64,000 nucleotides of DNA from Stenotrophomonas sp. ASS1. GTDB lineage: Bacteria; Pseudomonadota; Gammaproteobacteria; Xanthomonadales; Xanthomonadaceae. Numbering within the stretch: position 1 is the stretch's first letter; each line of letters begins with the position of its first letter. Of the stretch, positions 33,094 through 41,772 are shown piece by piece. The position numbers and the translations under genes were made by a program. The DNA is taken from contig NZ_CP031167.1 in assembly GCF_004346925.1 (NCBI RefSeq), positions 124,001 through 188,000 on the forward strand, given 5' to 3'. A model generated the notes under the pieces. It saw nothing but the letters and a program-made list of their open reading frames with translations. It did no database searches and was not told where the DNA came from.

Positions 33094-33501
33094 TTACCAG
33101 CCGCGATGGCGACCGCGGTCGTGGTAGTAGCGGTTGTCGTAGTAGCGCTCGCGCTGCCAGCGACCGTCGTCACCGCGGTCGTAGTAGCCGCTGCGGTAGT
33201 AGCCACGGTCGTAACGGCGATCGTAGCGGTCGTCGTAACGGCGATTGTCGTAGTAACGACGGTCGCGGCGGTCGGAGGTGGTCAGGTTGCCGATCGCGCC
33301 GCCAGCCACGGCACCGCCGACAGTGGCAGCGGGATCACCGTTGGAGAGCAGGTTGCCGGCCACGCCACCGACCACGGCGCCGACCAGGGTGCGCTTGTCC
33401 TTCCTCGACATCGCGCTGGCATCGCTGACCACGGCCACACCGGCCACCAGTGCCAGAGCCATCGCCAGACCGCGGAAGCTGAGTGCGGAAGTACTGAGCA
33501 T
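33094..33501 (-). CDS. Glycine-zipper membrane protein with Arg/Tyr/Asp-rich tail
   Basis: The 135-residue protein has a signal peptide (cleavage near ASA, residue 30), a glycine-zipper segment GAVVGGVAGNLLSNGDPAATVGGAVAGGAIG (residues 41-71, written here as pattern: two zipper helices around NGDPA), and a low-complexity tail from 77 to 135 built from RDRRYY, RYDDRYDRRYDRG and YYRSGYYDRG units. The zipper resembles the 2TM glycine-zipper family (PF05433) of outer-membrane proteins. The tail repeats could be a binding or phase-separating region. AGGAGAACGAAC precedes the ATG. The role is unknown. Confidence 0.8.
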   Translation of the reverse strand: MLSTSALSFRGLAMALALVAGVAVVSDASAMSRKDKRTLVGAVVGGVAGNLLSNGDPAATVGGAVAGGAIGNLTTSDRRDRRYYDNRRYDDRYDRRYDRGYYRSGYYDRGDDGRWQRERYYDNRYYHDRGRHRGW

Positions 33502-33689
33502 GTTCGTTCTCCTGTGAGGTGCATGCCACGCTGGGCAGGGAGGGCGCGGGGCGCCCCGGCTGCCGTGATGTCCACGCTGGCGTTCCAACATTGCCGGAAC
33601 ATTGCCTGGTCCACCGTGCGGCTTGCGCATTCATCTAGCGGCAGGCGGCATGAAGCAAGGCTGAAAGCGGCCCCGGCCGCTCAGCTGGC

Positions 33690-33722
33690 AGAAAGGGAAA
33701 GGGCCACGCGAACGTGGCCCTC
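33690..33722 (-). terminator. Intrinsic terminator of the effector gene
   Basis: Minus strand GGGCCACG-TTCG-CGTGGCCC followed by TTTCCCTTTC. It is an 8-bp stem with a stable UUCG tetraloop, ending the effector transcript 26 nt past its stop. Confidence 0.75.
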
Positions 33723-33747
33723 CCTTCTCTCCCAAGGTGCCGCGGGC

Positions 33748-35739
33748 TTAGACGCCCATCGCCTTCTGGGCCTGCCGGGCCTGCTCCTGCTGGGCGTCCT
33801 GCTGCTGATGCAGCACGTTCGGCGCGCCCTGCACGGCACCGCTGCTGAGCGCCAGGCTCTGCTCGCTGGCGGCACGGGTCTCCACCGCCACGCGGCTGGC
33901 GGCGGGGTCGCCGATGGTGCCCTGCACGGCGAACAGGCGCTCACCGTTCGGGCTGGGCACCACCGAGTCGATGCGCTGCAGGCCGGCGGCATGCGCCTCC
34001 TTGGTCAAAGCCGCAGCAGCGCTTTCCAGCGTGTGGCGGTCCTTGAAGGTCCCGGCCGGCAGCAGTTCCAGACCCTTGCTGGCCTGGATGAACAACGGAT
34101 TGCGCGGGTGCCGCTCGTCGTTCAGCAGCGGGCGCTCGCGGGCTTCCTTGATCGCGTCCAGCGTCTTCGCACCGACGATGCCATCGGCGACCAGGCCGTT
34201 GTCCTTCTGCAGCTGGCGCACTGCCGCGTCGGTGTTGCGGCCGAAGCGGCCATCTTCGACCAGCGGCTTGCCGTCGGCGCCGACGTAGCCCAGGTGGCCC
34301 AGCTGCTCCTGCACCTTGCGCACGCCCTCGCTGTGCGCGCCCTGCTTGTACAGTTCGGCGTGCGGCGTGGCAGCGGCCTTGTGCTCGGCCGCAGGCTTGC
34401 CCTGGGTCTGCTCGTGCGACTGGGTGCGGTTTTCCAGCAGGTCGCGGGCCTTGGACAGCGGATCGGAGGCGTACAGCTTCCAGTTCGGGTGGTCCTTCAC
34501 CTGCTTGAGGTAGTCCTCGACCGGCATGGTGTGCACGCCCTTGCTGCCGGTGGACTGGCTGATCAGCAGCTTGTCGGTGTTGGGGTCGCGCACCACCATC
34601 ACGATGTGGTCGATGCCGTTCCAGTGCTCATGGCGGGTCTTGGCCGTATCCAGGCCGATGATCATGCCTTCCTTCAGCGCATCGGGCTTCAGGATCGCGT
34701 CGCGGTCCAACAGCACGCCGGACTGGTCGAACGCCTTGCGCACGATCCCACCGGAACCGAGGTTGCCCAGGTCGATGCGATCAGCCTTGCTGAACACCGC
34801 GTGCCCGGCCTTCTGGTTGATCTCGTCCATGGTCCGGTTCTGCAGCGTGCCGACCCAGCCGGAACAGTCGATGTAACCCTGCTCCACGTTCTTGCCGGTC
34901 TTGCCCGGTACGTACAGTGCGTGGCCCGGAATGTTGATGGCGTACTTGACGTCGTCGTACTTCACGCCGGCCTCGTAGGCGGCCTGCAGTTCAATGCCTG
35001 GCTTCGGCGTGGCAGCCGCCGTTGCGGTTGCCGCCAGCGTGGCTGCACCCGCCGCCACGGCTGCGCTGGCCTGTGCAGGCGCTGCCGGGGTCTGGCCCTG
35101 GCCCTGCGCCACCGCCTGCGGTTCGATGTTCTTTTCCGGAATGCTGATCGCCGCGTACTTGTGGATGTAGTAGCTGGAGAACGTCCGCGCCAGGTCGCCA
35201 TCGTTCATCCCGCGCATCTCGGCCAGGGTGTGGCCGGTCAGCGCCTTCGCGTCGGAGCCGATCTGGTTCAGCACGTTGCGGCGCATGTTGATCTCGTCGC
35301 CGTGGCTGTTGCGGACCACACCGAAGGTGCCGGTGGCAATGGCAGTCTGCACCGAGCCGTAGCCGGCGCTGCCCTGCTGGTGGGCCAGGTACAGGTCCAG
35401 GCCGGTGGGCGTGTTGCCCCCGGACAGGTACGGGTTGCCGGTGCGCTCGTTGCGGCGCGCCATCGAGTCCAGGTTGTCCTGGTACATCTGTGCGGCCGCT
35501 TCGGTGTTGCGGGTGGGGTCGAACTCGTGGCCGGTCAGGTGGTACTGGCGCGCGGAGCCGGGCACGAACTGGAACAGGCCCTTGGCGCCGGATGAGGTGT
35601 TGTGGGCGCGCTCGTTGAAGGTGCCGCCGGTCTCGATGTGCGCGAAGCGCATGAAGTCATCCACAGGGATGCCCTTCTGCCTGGCGACCTGCTCGACGAT
35701 GTCCAGGACTTCCTTTCTGCTGTAGTCATGCTGTGCCAT
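33748..35739 (-). CDS. Predicted X-T4SS antibacterial effector: lysozyme-like + NlpC/P60-like + peptidoglycan-binding + XVIPCD
   Basis: This 663-residue protein has no signal peptide. Residues 1-195 resemble a lysozyme-like transglycosylase domain with Glu36 in AHIETGGTF and GAKGLFQFVPGSARQY. Residues about 255-425 look like an NlpC/P60 peptidase: GYIDCSGWVG (Cys292) and IDHIVMVV (His378). A PG_binding_1 repeat spans 468-532. The C-terminus (540-650) matches XVIPCD: DERHPRNPLFIQASKGLELL, LTKEAHAAGLQRIDSVV, RLFAVQG, and a Gln-rich tail. XVIPCD is the secretion signal for effectors of the Xanthomonadales bacteria-killing type IV system. The upstream lipoprotein gene is the natural immunity candidate. 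Dual sugar and peptide cleavage is inferred, not shown. Confidence 0.88.
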   Translation of the reverse strand: MAQHDYSRKEVLDIVEQVARQKGIPVDDFMRFAHIETGGTFNERAHNTSSGAKGLFQFVPGSARQYHLTGHEFDPTRNTEAAAQMYQDNLDSMARRNERTGNPYLSGGNTPTGLDLYLAHQQGSAGYGSVQTAIATGTFGVVRNSHGDEINMRRNVLNQIGSDAKALTGHTLAEMRGMNDGDLARTFSSYYIHKYAAISIPEKNIEPQAVAQGQGQTPAAPAQASAAVAAGAATLAATATAAATPKPGIELQAAYEAGVKYDDVKYAINIPGHALYVPGKTGKNVEQGYIDCSGWVGTLQNRTMDEINQKAGHAVFSKADRIDLGNLGSGGIVRKAFDQSGVLLDRDAILKPDALKEGMIIGLDTAKTRHEHWNGIDHIVMVVRDPNTDKLLISQSTGSKGVHTMPVEDYLKQVKDHPNWKLYASDPLSKARDLLENRTQSHEQTQGKPAAEHKAAATPHAELYKQGAHSEGVRKVQEQLGHLGYVGADGKPLVEDGRFGRNTDAAVRQLQKDNGLVADGIVGAKTLDAIKEARERPLLNDERHPRNPLFIQASKGLELLPAGTFKDRHTLESAAAALTKEAHAAGLQRIDSVVPSPNGERLFAVQGTIGDPAASRVAVETRAASEQSLALSSGAVQGAPNVLHQQQDAQQEQARQAQKAMGV

Positions 35740-35850
35740 GACGTTTTCCTCGGGGTTGATGGAGCGGCGCGTGCCGCGAATCGCCAACCGGACTCATCCG
35801 TGAGTCAAGAACATGTCGGTCAACAGGGAACCCGCGCGTGGCGGGTGCTA

Positions 35851-36801
35851 TCAGGGCGCGACGTACTGCTGGGTCGCGCTGTCGAAGGTGTAGTGCACGG
35901 CGTCGCCGGCACCCAGTGCGCGGGTCTTGCCGGGGCCTTCGATGGTGGTGCCCTTGAAGGTCACGGTCAGTCGCGGCAGGCCGTTGCCGTCGGCAGCGAA
36001 GGCCAGTTCGCCATCGCTGTCGGTGCAGGGCATCACGTTGCCGTCGTCGCAGGCGGCACTGTTGTCCTCACCCGTGCGCACTGAACCGACATAGCGCCAG
36101 ACCTTGCTGTCCACGTCGTCTTCGCTGCGCCTGGGGTTGAACAGCAGCAGCGCATAGCCGGTGCTGCTGATGCCGCGGTCGAAGCTGCTGGTCGGCACCG
36201 CCAGCAGCAGGCGACCATCGGCCGTGCGATGTTCAAGCGGCTTGCGCCGGGTATCGACATCGTCGGCCTTGTCGTACGCGCCCAGTGCGCCGATGGTCCA
36301 TTCCTGGCCACGGAACTTCCATGGCTTCCTGGCGTCGGTGCCGGCCAGCACGAAGGTGGCCTCGGCAAGGTTGGCGCGGTCATCCGGACCGGCCGGCGTC
36401 TGCTCGCCCGGCTTGCCGTAGTGCTCGCGGGTATCCCAGGAGAAACCCGTGTAGTACGTGGTGCCATCGAGAATGAAGGTGTGGCCGAACCAGAAGGTCG
36501 CCACGCTGCCGTTCTGGACCTCATAGGAGGTCGCGCCATCGCCGTCCACCTGATAGGTGAAATACATCACGGTCGGCGCGTCGGGCGGGGTGGCGGCGGC
36601 ATCGGGGGTGGGGGTCTGCATCGGGGCAACATCCTGTCGGGGCGCATTGGCAGCCTGCGCAGGGGCGCCGGGCTGGGAGGACGAGGGGGCCGGATCGGCG
36701 GCGCTGCAGGCGGCAGCGGAAAGAGAGACGAGCAGGCACGCCGCGAATGCGCGCAGAGGCCGCAACGGCAGGGTCCAACATAGCTTGGGGGGATGATGCA
36801 T
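35851..36801 (-). CDS. Lipoprotein, candidate immunity protein (X-Tfi) for the T4SS effector
   Basis: The 316-residue lipoprotein has lipobox SAAAC (Cys32) and a Pro/Ala/Gln-rich linker (38-75). The rest is a beta-rich globular region (VMYFTYQVDGDGATSYEVQNGS, GQEWTIGALGAYDKADDVDT, WRYVGSVRTGEDNSAACDDGNVMPC) without a family I recognise. It is immediately upstream of the XVIPCD effector on the same strand (111 nt between), and immunity proteins of this system are typically periplasmic lipoproteins encoded next to the effector. GGAGAGG precedes the ATG at 36801. The immunity role is inferred from context only. Confidence 0.78.
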   Translation of the reverse strand: MHHPPKLCWTLPLRPLRAFAACLLVSLSAAACSAADPAPSSSQPGAPAQAANAPRQDVAPMQTPTPDAAATPPDAPTVMYFTYQVDGDGATSYEVQNGSVATFWFGHTFILDGTTYYTGFSWDTREHYGKPGEQTPAGPDDRANLAEATFVLAGTDARKPWKFRGQEWTIGALGAYDKADDVDTRRKPLEHRTADGRLLLAVPTSSFDRGISSTGYALLLFNPRRSEDDVDSKVWRYVGSVRTGEDNSAACDDGNVMPCTDSDGELAFAADGNGLPRLTVTFKGTTIEGPGKTRALGAGDAVHYTFDSATQQYVAP

Positions 36802-36999
36802 GCGCCTCTCCATGGTCAGCGTTGCCGGGCCAGACGGCCGGCAGGAAACCGCGCCACGTCCACCAGGAACGGGAGCGAGGACATGAGCCGGTCGATTCCT
36901 TCGACCTCGCATTGAGAACTCATGACGGACCATCTTGGCACAGATCGGCGGCCGGTCAAAGAGGGCGGTGGCAGCTGCCCTTCTTGTGTGATCTGGCTC

Positions 37000-37638
37000 T
37001 CAGATCTTGCCGTCGCGCAGGTAATCGAACAGTTCGGCGTCGCCCTTGAGGCCCAGTTTGAGCATGGCGTCACCCTTCTGCCGGCTGATGGTGCTGACGC
37101 TCTTGTGCAGCTGCAGCGAGATTTCCTTCACGGTCATGCCGGTGCCCAGCAGCCGCAGCACCTCCACCTCGCGTGGCGACAGTGGCTTGCCGTCGCCCTC
37201 GCGCATGCGCCAGCTGCCAGCGGCCTCGACCCGCTCGCGCAGGCTGCGGCTGATGTAGGGCTGGCCCCGGTAGACCGCCTGGATGGCCTGTGGCAGTTCG
37301 TCCATCGACGAACTCTTGTCGACCAGGCCGAGCACGCCGCTGTCGAGCACCATGCGCAGGATCGCCAGGTTGTTGGAGACACTGAGCATCAGCACCGGCA
37401 GGTCGGGATGACGGCGGCGGATCATGCCGATCATGGCGAAGCCGTCGGCCTGGGGACTGCCCGGCATGGAGTAGTCGGTGACCAGCAGGTCACAGGGTTG
37501 GCTGCCGAGCAGGGCCATCAGCGCCTGCGCGCTGTCGGCTTCGCCGACCACGCGGCCCACCCCGCTCGATTCGATGACGGCACGGGTACCGATACGGACC
37601 ACCGGGTGGTCGTCTGCGATGATGATGCGCAAGCTCAT
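37000..37638 (-). CDS. NarL/FixJ-type response regulator
   Basis: The 212-residue regulator has a receiver domain (RIIIADDHPVVRIGTRAVIE, phospho-Asp in LLVTDYSMPG) and a LuxR-type helix-turn-helix (LSPREVEVLRLLGTGMTVKEISLQLHKSVSTISRQKGDAM). It resembles EvgA/BvgA/RcsB-type regulators. It diverges from the large hybrid kinase with 74 nt between their starts, so the two are presumably a phosphorelay with this regulator as output. The target genes are unknown. Confidence 0.92.
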   Translation of the reverse strand: MSLRIIIADDHPVVRIGTRAVIESSGVGRVVGEADSAQALMALLGSQPCDLLVTDYSMPGSPQADGFAMIGMIRRRHPDLPVLMLSVSNNLAILRMVLDSGVLGLVDKSSSMDELPQAIQAVYRGQPYISRSLRERVEAAGSWRMREGDGKPLSPREVEVLRLLGTGMTVKEISLQLHKSVSTISRQKGDAMLKLGLKGDAELFDYLRDGKI

Positions 37639-37712
37639 GCTCTAGTATGGCCACCGGGCACGCCGGACCGCGACCATCGCGGTTCCTGGCAGATTCTAGG
37701 AGATCAACGCCG

Positions 37713-40700
37713 ATGCGTAGCTGGGCTGTTCGCGGGCTGGTCCTGCTGCTGGCCGTGCTGGTGCTGCCTGCGGCGCTGGCACAGGCGGTGCCTGGGCTGT
37801 TGCCGCTCAGCCCGCTGCAGCGCGAGTACCTTGCCGCGCATCCGAGCATCGTCGTGGGCCAGTATGACAGTGGCTGGCCGCCGTTCGAGTCCCTCCGTGA
37901 CGGCCAGCAGGTCGGCCTGGGCCCGGATTATCTGTCGCTTCTCGCCCGTCAGCTGGGCGTGAAGGTGGAGGCACGGCGCTATCCCGACTGGACATCCGTG
38001 CTGGATGCGGCATGTCGTGGCGAGATCGATGTAGTGATGAATGTCGGTCTCAGTGCCGACCGCACCCGCTGCATGGTCTATACCGCCGCCTATGGCGAGG
38101 CACCGCTGGCCCTGGTGGGACGCCCGGATGACCTGCGTGCCTCCGACATCCCCGACCTGGATGGACTGCGGGTGGTGATCGAGCAGGACTTCCTGACCGG
38201 CCCGCAGGTGCGGGCGCGCTTTCCCCGGGCACGACAGCTTGTCGCAAACAGCTCGTTGGCGGCGCTGGAGATGGTCAGAGACGACAAGGCAGACGTTTAC
38301 ATCGGCAATGCCTACGTGGCCACCGAACTGATCGCACGCGAGGACCTGCAGGGGGTCGTGCTGCTGCGCCCCAGCGATCTGCCGCCCGAACGGCTGCACT
38401 TCGGTGTTCCCAACAGCAAGCAGCCGTTGGCCGAAGCATTGGACCTGGCACTGGCTGCGACCAGCCAGGCCCAGCGCGATGCGCTGGTGCAGCGCTGGCT
38501 GCCACCTCCGCAGTGGTCGGCATCGGCACAGCTGGCGTTGAGCCAGGCCGAGAAACGGGTATTGGAGCAGCCGTTGAAGATCGGCTTCGCGCCGAACGCG
38601 GCGCCGCTGTCGTTCGCGGACCAGGATGGCAACCCCAGTGGCCTGGCCAGCGAATACCTGCGGCGCCTGCTGCAGGCTGGCGCCAACCTGCAGGTGGAAA
38701 ACAGCCATGACTGGTACGAGGTGCGCGAGAAGGCGCGCCGCGGCGAGCTGCAGGCGGTGATGGGCATTCCTGCCGATTCTCGCTACCTGGGCCCGGACTG
38801 GGTGTTCAGCCAGCCCTTCATCAGCGTGCCGAACGTGATCGTCAGCCGGCGTGACAGCCCGGCGTTGCTGGGCCTGTCCGACCTGCAGGGCAAGCGGGTG
38901 CTGCTGTCCGATCCGGAACGTGTGCGTGGCTATGTGCTGCAGCAGGCGCCGCAGGCGCGGATCATCGCGGCACGCAGCGCGGAACAGGCCCTGCAGCGCC
39001 TGATCAATGGCGACGCCGATGCCTACGTAGGCAACCTGGCACTGGTTGACCATCTGCTGCGCAACCGCTTCCCGGGGCGCCTGCAGGTGGCGGCACCGGC
39101 AGGTTTCAACGATCAGCTGGTGCTGGCGGTTGAGCGCCGCCATGCCGCCCTGGCCACCACCTTCGACCGCCTGCTGCTGCAGATGACGCCGCGCAAGCGC
39201 GAGGCCCTGCGCGGGGACTGGCTGGCCGTCGAGTACCGCAACGGCCTGGACTGGAACAGCGCGATGCGCTGGGGCGTGCCGCTGCTGCTGGTGCTGCTCA
39301 CCGCGCTGCTGGTGCACGCCATCGGGCATTGGCGGCTGCGCCGCGAGGTGGCCGGACGGCGTCACCTGGAACAGCGCCTGGCCGAAGTCACCGACAACCT
39401 GCCCGCCGTGGTCTATCAGGCTCGCCGCGCGGCAGACGGAACCCTCAGCTTCCCGTTCATTGCCGGTGACCTGCAGGCGTTGTTCGGGGTCAGCCGGCAG
39501 CAGGCCGAACAGGATGCAATGTGCCTGCTGGACCGCATCGAGGAAGACGACCGCGAGCACATCCTGCATGCGGTCGAGCAGGCGGCGCGCCAGTTCGCAC
39601 CGCTTGTTCTCGAGTTCCGGCTGCGACCTGAAGGCACCGGCGCGCGCTGGGTGCGCAGCCAGGCCCATCCCTATGCGGCGGAAGCGGGCGTGGTCACCTG
39701 GAGTGGATACTGGGTGGATGTCAGCGAGGCGCGTGCACAGGCCGAGGCCCTGACTGCGGCCAAGGCTGACGCCGAACAGGCGGCGGAGGCGAAGTCGCGT
39801 TTCCTGGCGACCATGAGCCATGAAATCCGAACGCCGATGAGTGGCGTGCTGGGCATGCTGGAAGTGCTGGCGCATTCGCCACTGGATGCCGAGCAGCAGC
39901 GCATCCTCGGGGTGATCGAGGATTCGGCGCAGATGCTGCGGCAGATCCTCGACGATATTCTTGACTACTCGCGGCTGGAGGCCGGCGCACTGCGCCTGGA
40001 ACCGGTGCCGCAGCCGCTGCGGCCATTGCTGGAAAGCGTGTGCCGGTTGTTGTCGGCGCAGGCCAGTGCACGTGGGCTGGACCTGCACGTGCAGATCGAC
40101 CCGCAGCTGGCGGCCGCGCACGAAGTGGATGGCGTGCGCCTGCGCCAGATCGTGTTCAACCTGCTCAGCAACGCCATCAAGTTCACCGTGCGCGGCGAAG
40201 TGCGGCTGCAGCTGGACGTGCTGGGGCCGACCGCCGAAGACGGCAGCCAGCCGCTGTGCCTGAGCGTCACCGACACCGGCATCGGCATCGCGCCGGAACA
40301 GCTGCAGCACCTGTTTGCGCCGTTCACCCAGGCCGGTGCCTACATCCAGCGCGACCATGGGGGTACCGGCCTGGGCCTGAGCATCTGCCAGCGCCTGGTG
40401 CAGATGATGGACGGCGAGCTGGAGCTGCACAGCACGCTGGGCGAAGGGACCCGCGCCGAGGTGCGGCTGTCGCTGGTGGAAGCCGGCAGCGGTGATGTGG
40501 AAGCGCTGGTCGCCGAGCAGGAACAGGCCTCGCTGCTGCCGCCGGCGCTGCGCCAGGCGCGGGTGCTGGTGATCGAAGACCACCCGACCAACCAGGCGAT
40601 GATGGCCTGGCGACTGCAGCAGCTGGGGGTGCCGCATGTGATGGTCGGTGACGGCCAGCAGGGCTTGGATCGGCTGTCGTCGGAGAGTTTCGATCTGGTG

Positions 40701-41312
40701 ATCACCGACTGCCGGATGCCGGTGCTCGATGGCTTCGGTTTCACCCGCCTGCTGCGCGAACGCGAGGGCCGCAACGGCCAGCCGCGGCTGACCGTGCTGG
40801 CGCTGACCGCCAGCGTGCTGGATGACGATGCACGGCGCTGCCGCGAGGCCGGCATGGACGAAGTGCTGGCCAAGCCGCTGTCACTGGCCACGCTGCGCAC
40901 CGCACTGCTGCGCTGGTTGCCGCAGGCGCAGGGACAGTCGTTTGAGGAGCCGCAGGCCGAGTCCGCCGTCGACGATGCTGGGACGCTGCCCGATCTGGAC
41001 AGCCTGCAGCGGCGCTTCGGCTCACGTGCGGTGGCCGAGCAGCTGCGCGACAGCCTGTTGCAGGCCAGCGAGGGCGATCTTGCCGCCGTGCAGCGCGCGC
41101 TGCAGGCTGGAGATCGCGAGGCGGCCGCACTGCACCTGCATCGTCAGGCCGGTGGGTTGGGCGCGGTGGGAGCGACAGTGCTGGCCGGGCAGGCCAATGC
41201 GTTGGTGGAGCGTCTGCAGGATGCGGCGGAAGCCGATGTGGCGCCGTTGTTCGCGGCAGTGGCGGAATTTGTGGCACGGCTGCAGCAACAACTGCAGCGC
41301 CTGGCTCACTGA
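37713..41312 (+). CDS. Hybrid sensor kinase, EvgS/BvgS-like (two SBP-3 domains, PAS, HisKA, HATPase, receiver, Hpt)
   Basis: The 1199-residue protein has a signal peptide, two periplasmic Venus-flytrap (SBP_bac_3) domains (residues about 45-275 and 280-510), one transmembrane helix (MRWGVPLLLVLLTALLVHAIG, near 515-535), a PAS domain, the H-box FLATMSHEIRTPMSGVLGM, HATPase with NLLSNAIKF, DTGIGI and GTGLGLSICQ, a receiver with LVITDCRMPVLDG, and a C-terminal Hpt with LHLHRQAGGLGAVGA. The layout is that of EvgS/BvgS, which sense small molecules. It is paired with the divergent NarL-type regulator. Its end overlaps the convergent cytochrome gene by 7 nt. Confidence 0.93.
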   Translation: MRSWAVRGLVLLLAVLVLPAALAQAVPGLLPLSPLQREYLAAHPSIVVGQYDSGWPPFESLRDGQQVGLGPDYLSLLARQLGVKVEARRYPDWTSVLDAACRGEIDVVMNVGLSADRTRCMVYTAAYGEAPLALVGRPDDLRASDIPDLDGLRVVIEQDFLTGPQVRARFPRARQLVANSSLAALEMVRDDKADVYIGNAYVATELIAREDLQGVVLLRPSDLPPERLHFGVPNSKQPLAEALDLALAATSQAQRDALVQRWLPPPQWSASAQLALSQAEKRVLEQPLKIGFAPNAAPLSFADQDGNPSGLASEYLRRLLQAGANLQVENSHDWYEVREKARRGELQAVMGIPADSRYLGPDWVFSQPFISVPNVIVSRRDSPALLGLSDLQGKRVLLSDPERVRGYVLQQAPQARIIAARSAEQALQRLINGDADAYVGNLALVDHLLRNRFPGRLQVAAPAGFNDQLVLAVERRHAALATTFDRLLLQMTPRKREALRGDWLAVEYRNGLDWNSAMRWGVPLLLVLLTALLVHAIGHWRLRREVAGRRHLEQRLAEVTDNLPAVVYQARRAADGTLSFPFIAGDLQALFGVSRQQAEQDAMCLLDRIEEDDREHILHAVEQAARQFAPLVLEFRLRPEGTGARWVRSQAHPYAAEAGVVTWSGYWVDVSEARAQAEALTAAKADAEQAAEAKSRFLATMSHEIRTPMSGVLGMLEVLAHSPLDAEQQRILGVIEDSAQMLRQILDDILDYSRLEAGALRLEPVPQPLRPLLESVCRLLSAQASARGLDLHVQIDPQLAAAHEVDGVRLRQIVFNLLSNAIKFTVRGEVRLQLDVLGPTAEDGSQPLCLSVTDTGIGIAPEQLQHLFAPFTQAGAYIQRDHGGTGLGLSICQRLVQMMDGELELHSTLGEGTRAEVRLSLVEAGSGDVEALVAEQEQASLLPPALRQARVLVIEDHPTNQAMMAWRLQQLGVPHVMVGDGQQGLDRLSSESFDLVITDCRMPVLDGFGFTRLLREREGRNGQPRLTVLALTASVLDDDARRCREAGMDEVLAKPLSLATLRTALLRWLPQAQGQSFEEPQAESAVDDAGTLPDLDSLQRRFGSRAVAEQLRDSLLQASEGDLAAVQRALQAGDREAAALHLHRQAGGLGAVGATVLAGQANALVERLQDAAEADVAPLFAAVAEFVARLQQQLQRLAH

Positions 41313-41707
41313 GCCGACTGCTGCTGCAGGTAGGCGATCACCAGCGCGCGGCGTTCGGCGCTGGGGAAGGCGTTGTACATGCGTGTGCCGGGCACCACGT
41401 GGGTGGGCGACTGCAGGAACGCATCCAGGGTCTGCGCGGTCCAGGTGATATCGGCGCGGCGCATGCCGTCGGAATAGCCATAGTCCGGCAGGCTGCCGGC
41501 GCGGCGGCCGATCACGCCGTGCAGATTGGGTCCGAAGCGGTGGATGCCACCAGGTTGCACGGTGTGGCAGCCGGCGCACAGCTCGAACGCGCGCTGCATG
41601 GCCTGCTGCTGCGCCTGTTCCGGCGTGGCCGGTGCCGCAGGCGGGCGCTGGCAGGCCGTGGCCGCCAGGGTCAAAGCAATGGTGATGAGCAGGCGGAAAG
41701 CACGCAT
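41306..41707 (-). CDS. c-type cytochrome lipoprotein
   Basis: The 133-residue lipoprotein has lipobox TAC after a hydrophobic signal (Cys19) and one heme-binding motif CAGCH (residues 44-48), followed by PGGIHRFGPNLHGVIGRRAG and a late PGTRMYNAFPSAERRALVIAYL, where the Met is the second heme ligand. This is a class I cytochrome c (cytochrome c-552/550 type) anchored in the periplasm. The gene converges with the hybrid kinase and the coding ends overlap by 7 nt (41306-41312). Its electron partners are not encoded nearby. Confidence 0.88.
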   Translation of the reverse strand: MRAFRLLITIALTLAATACQRPPAAPATPEQAQQQAMQRAFELCAGCHTVQPGGIHRFGPNLHGVIGRRAGSLPDYGYSDGMRRADITWTAQTLDAFLQSPTHVVPGTRMYNAFPSAERRALVIAYLQQQSAQ

Positions 41708-41772
41708 GGGCGGGCAGGATAGCGACGCAGCGGGGCAGGTGGGCTGCGACACGCGGTCGCAGCCCGGAGCAA

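Noticed and set aside
33019..35595. An 858-aa plus-strand frame opposite the effector and zipper genes
   Set aside because: Composition is unnatural for a protein (long Val/Ala/His runs) and the minus strand codes for recognisable domains.
37704..40637. A 977-aa open frame on the minus strand opposite the hybrid kinase
   Set aside because: Same codon-bias shadow; the plus strand has a continuous set of kinase domains.
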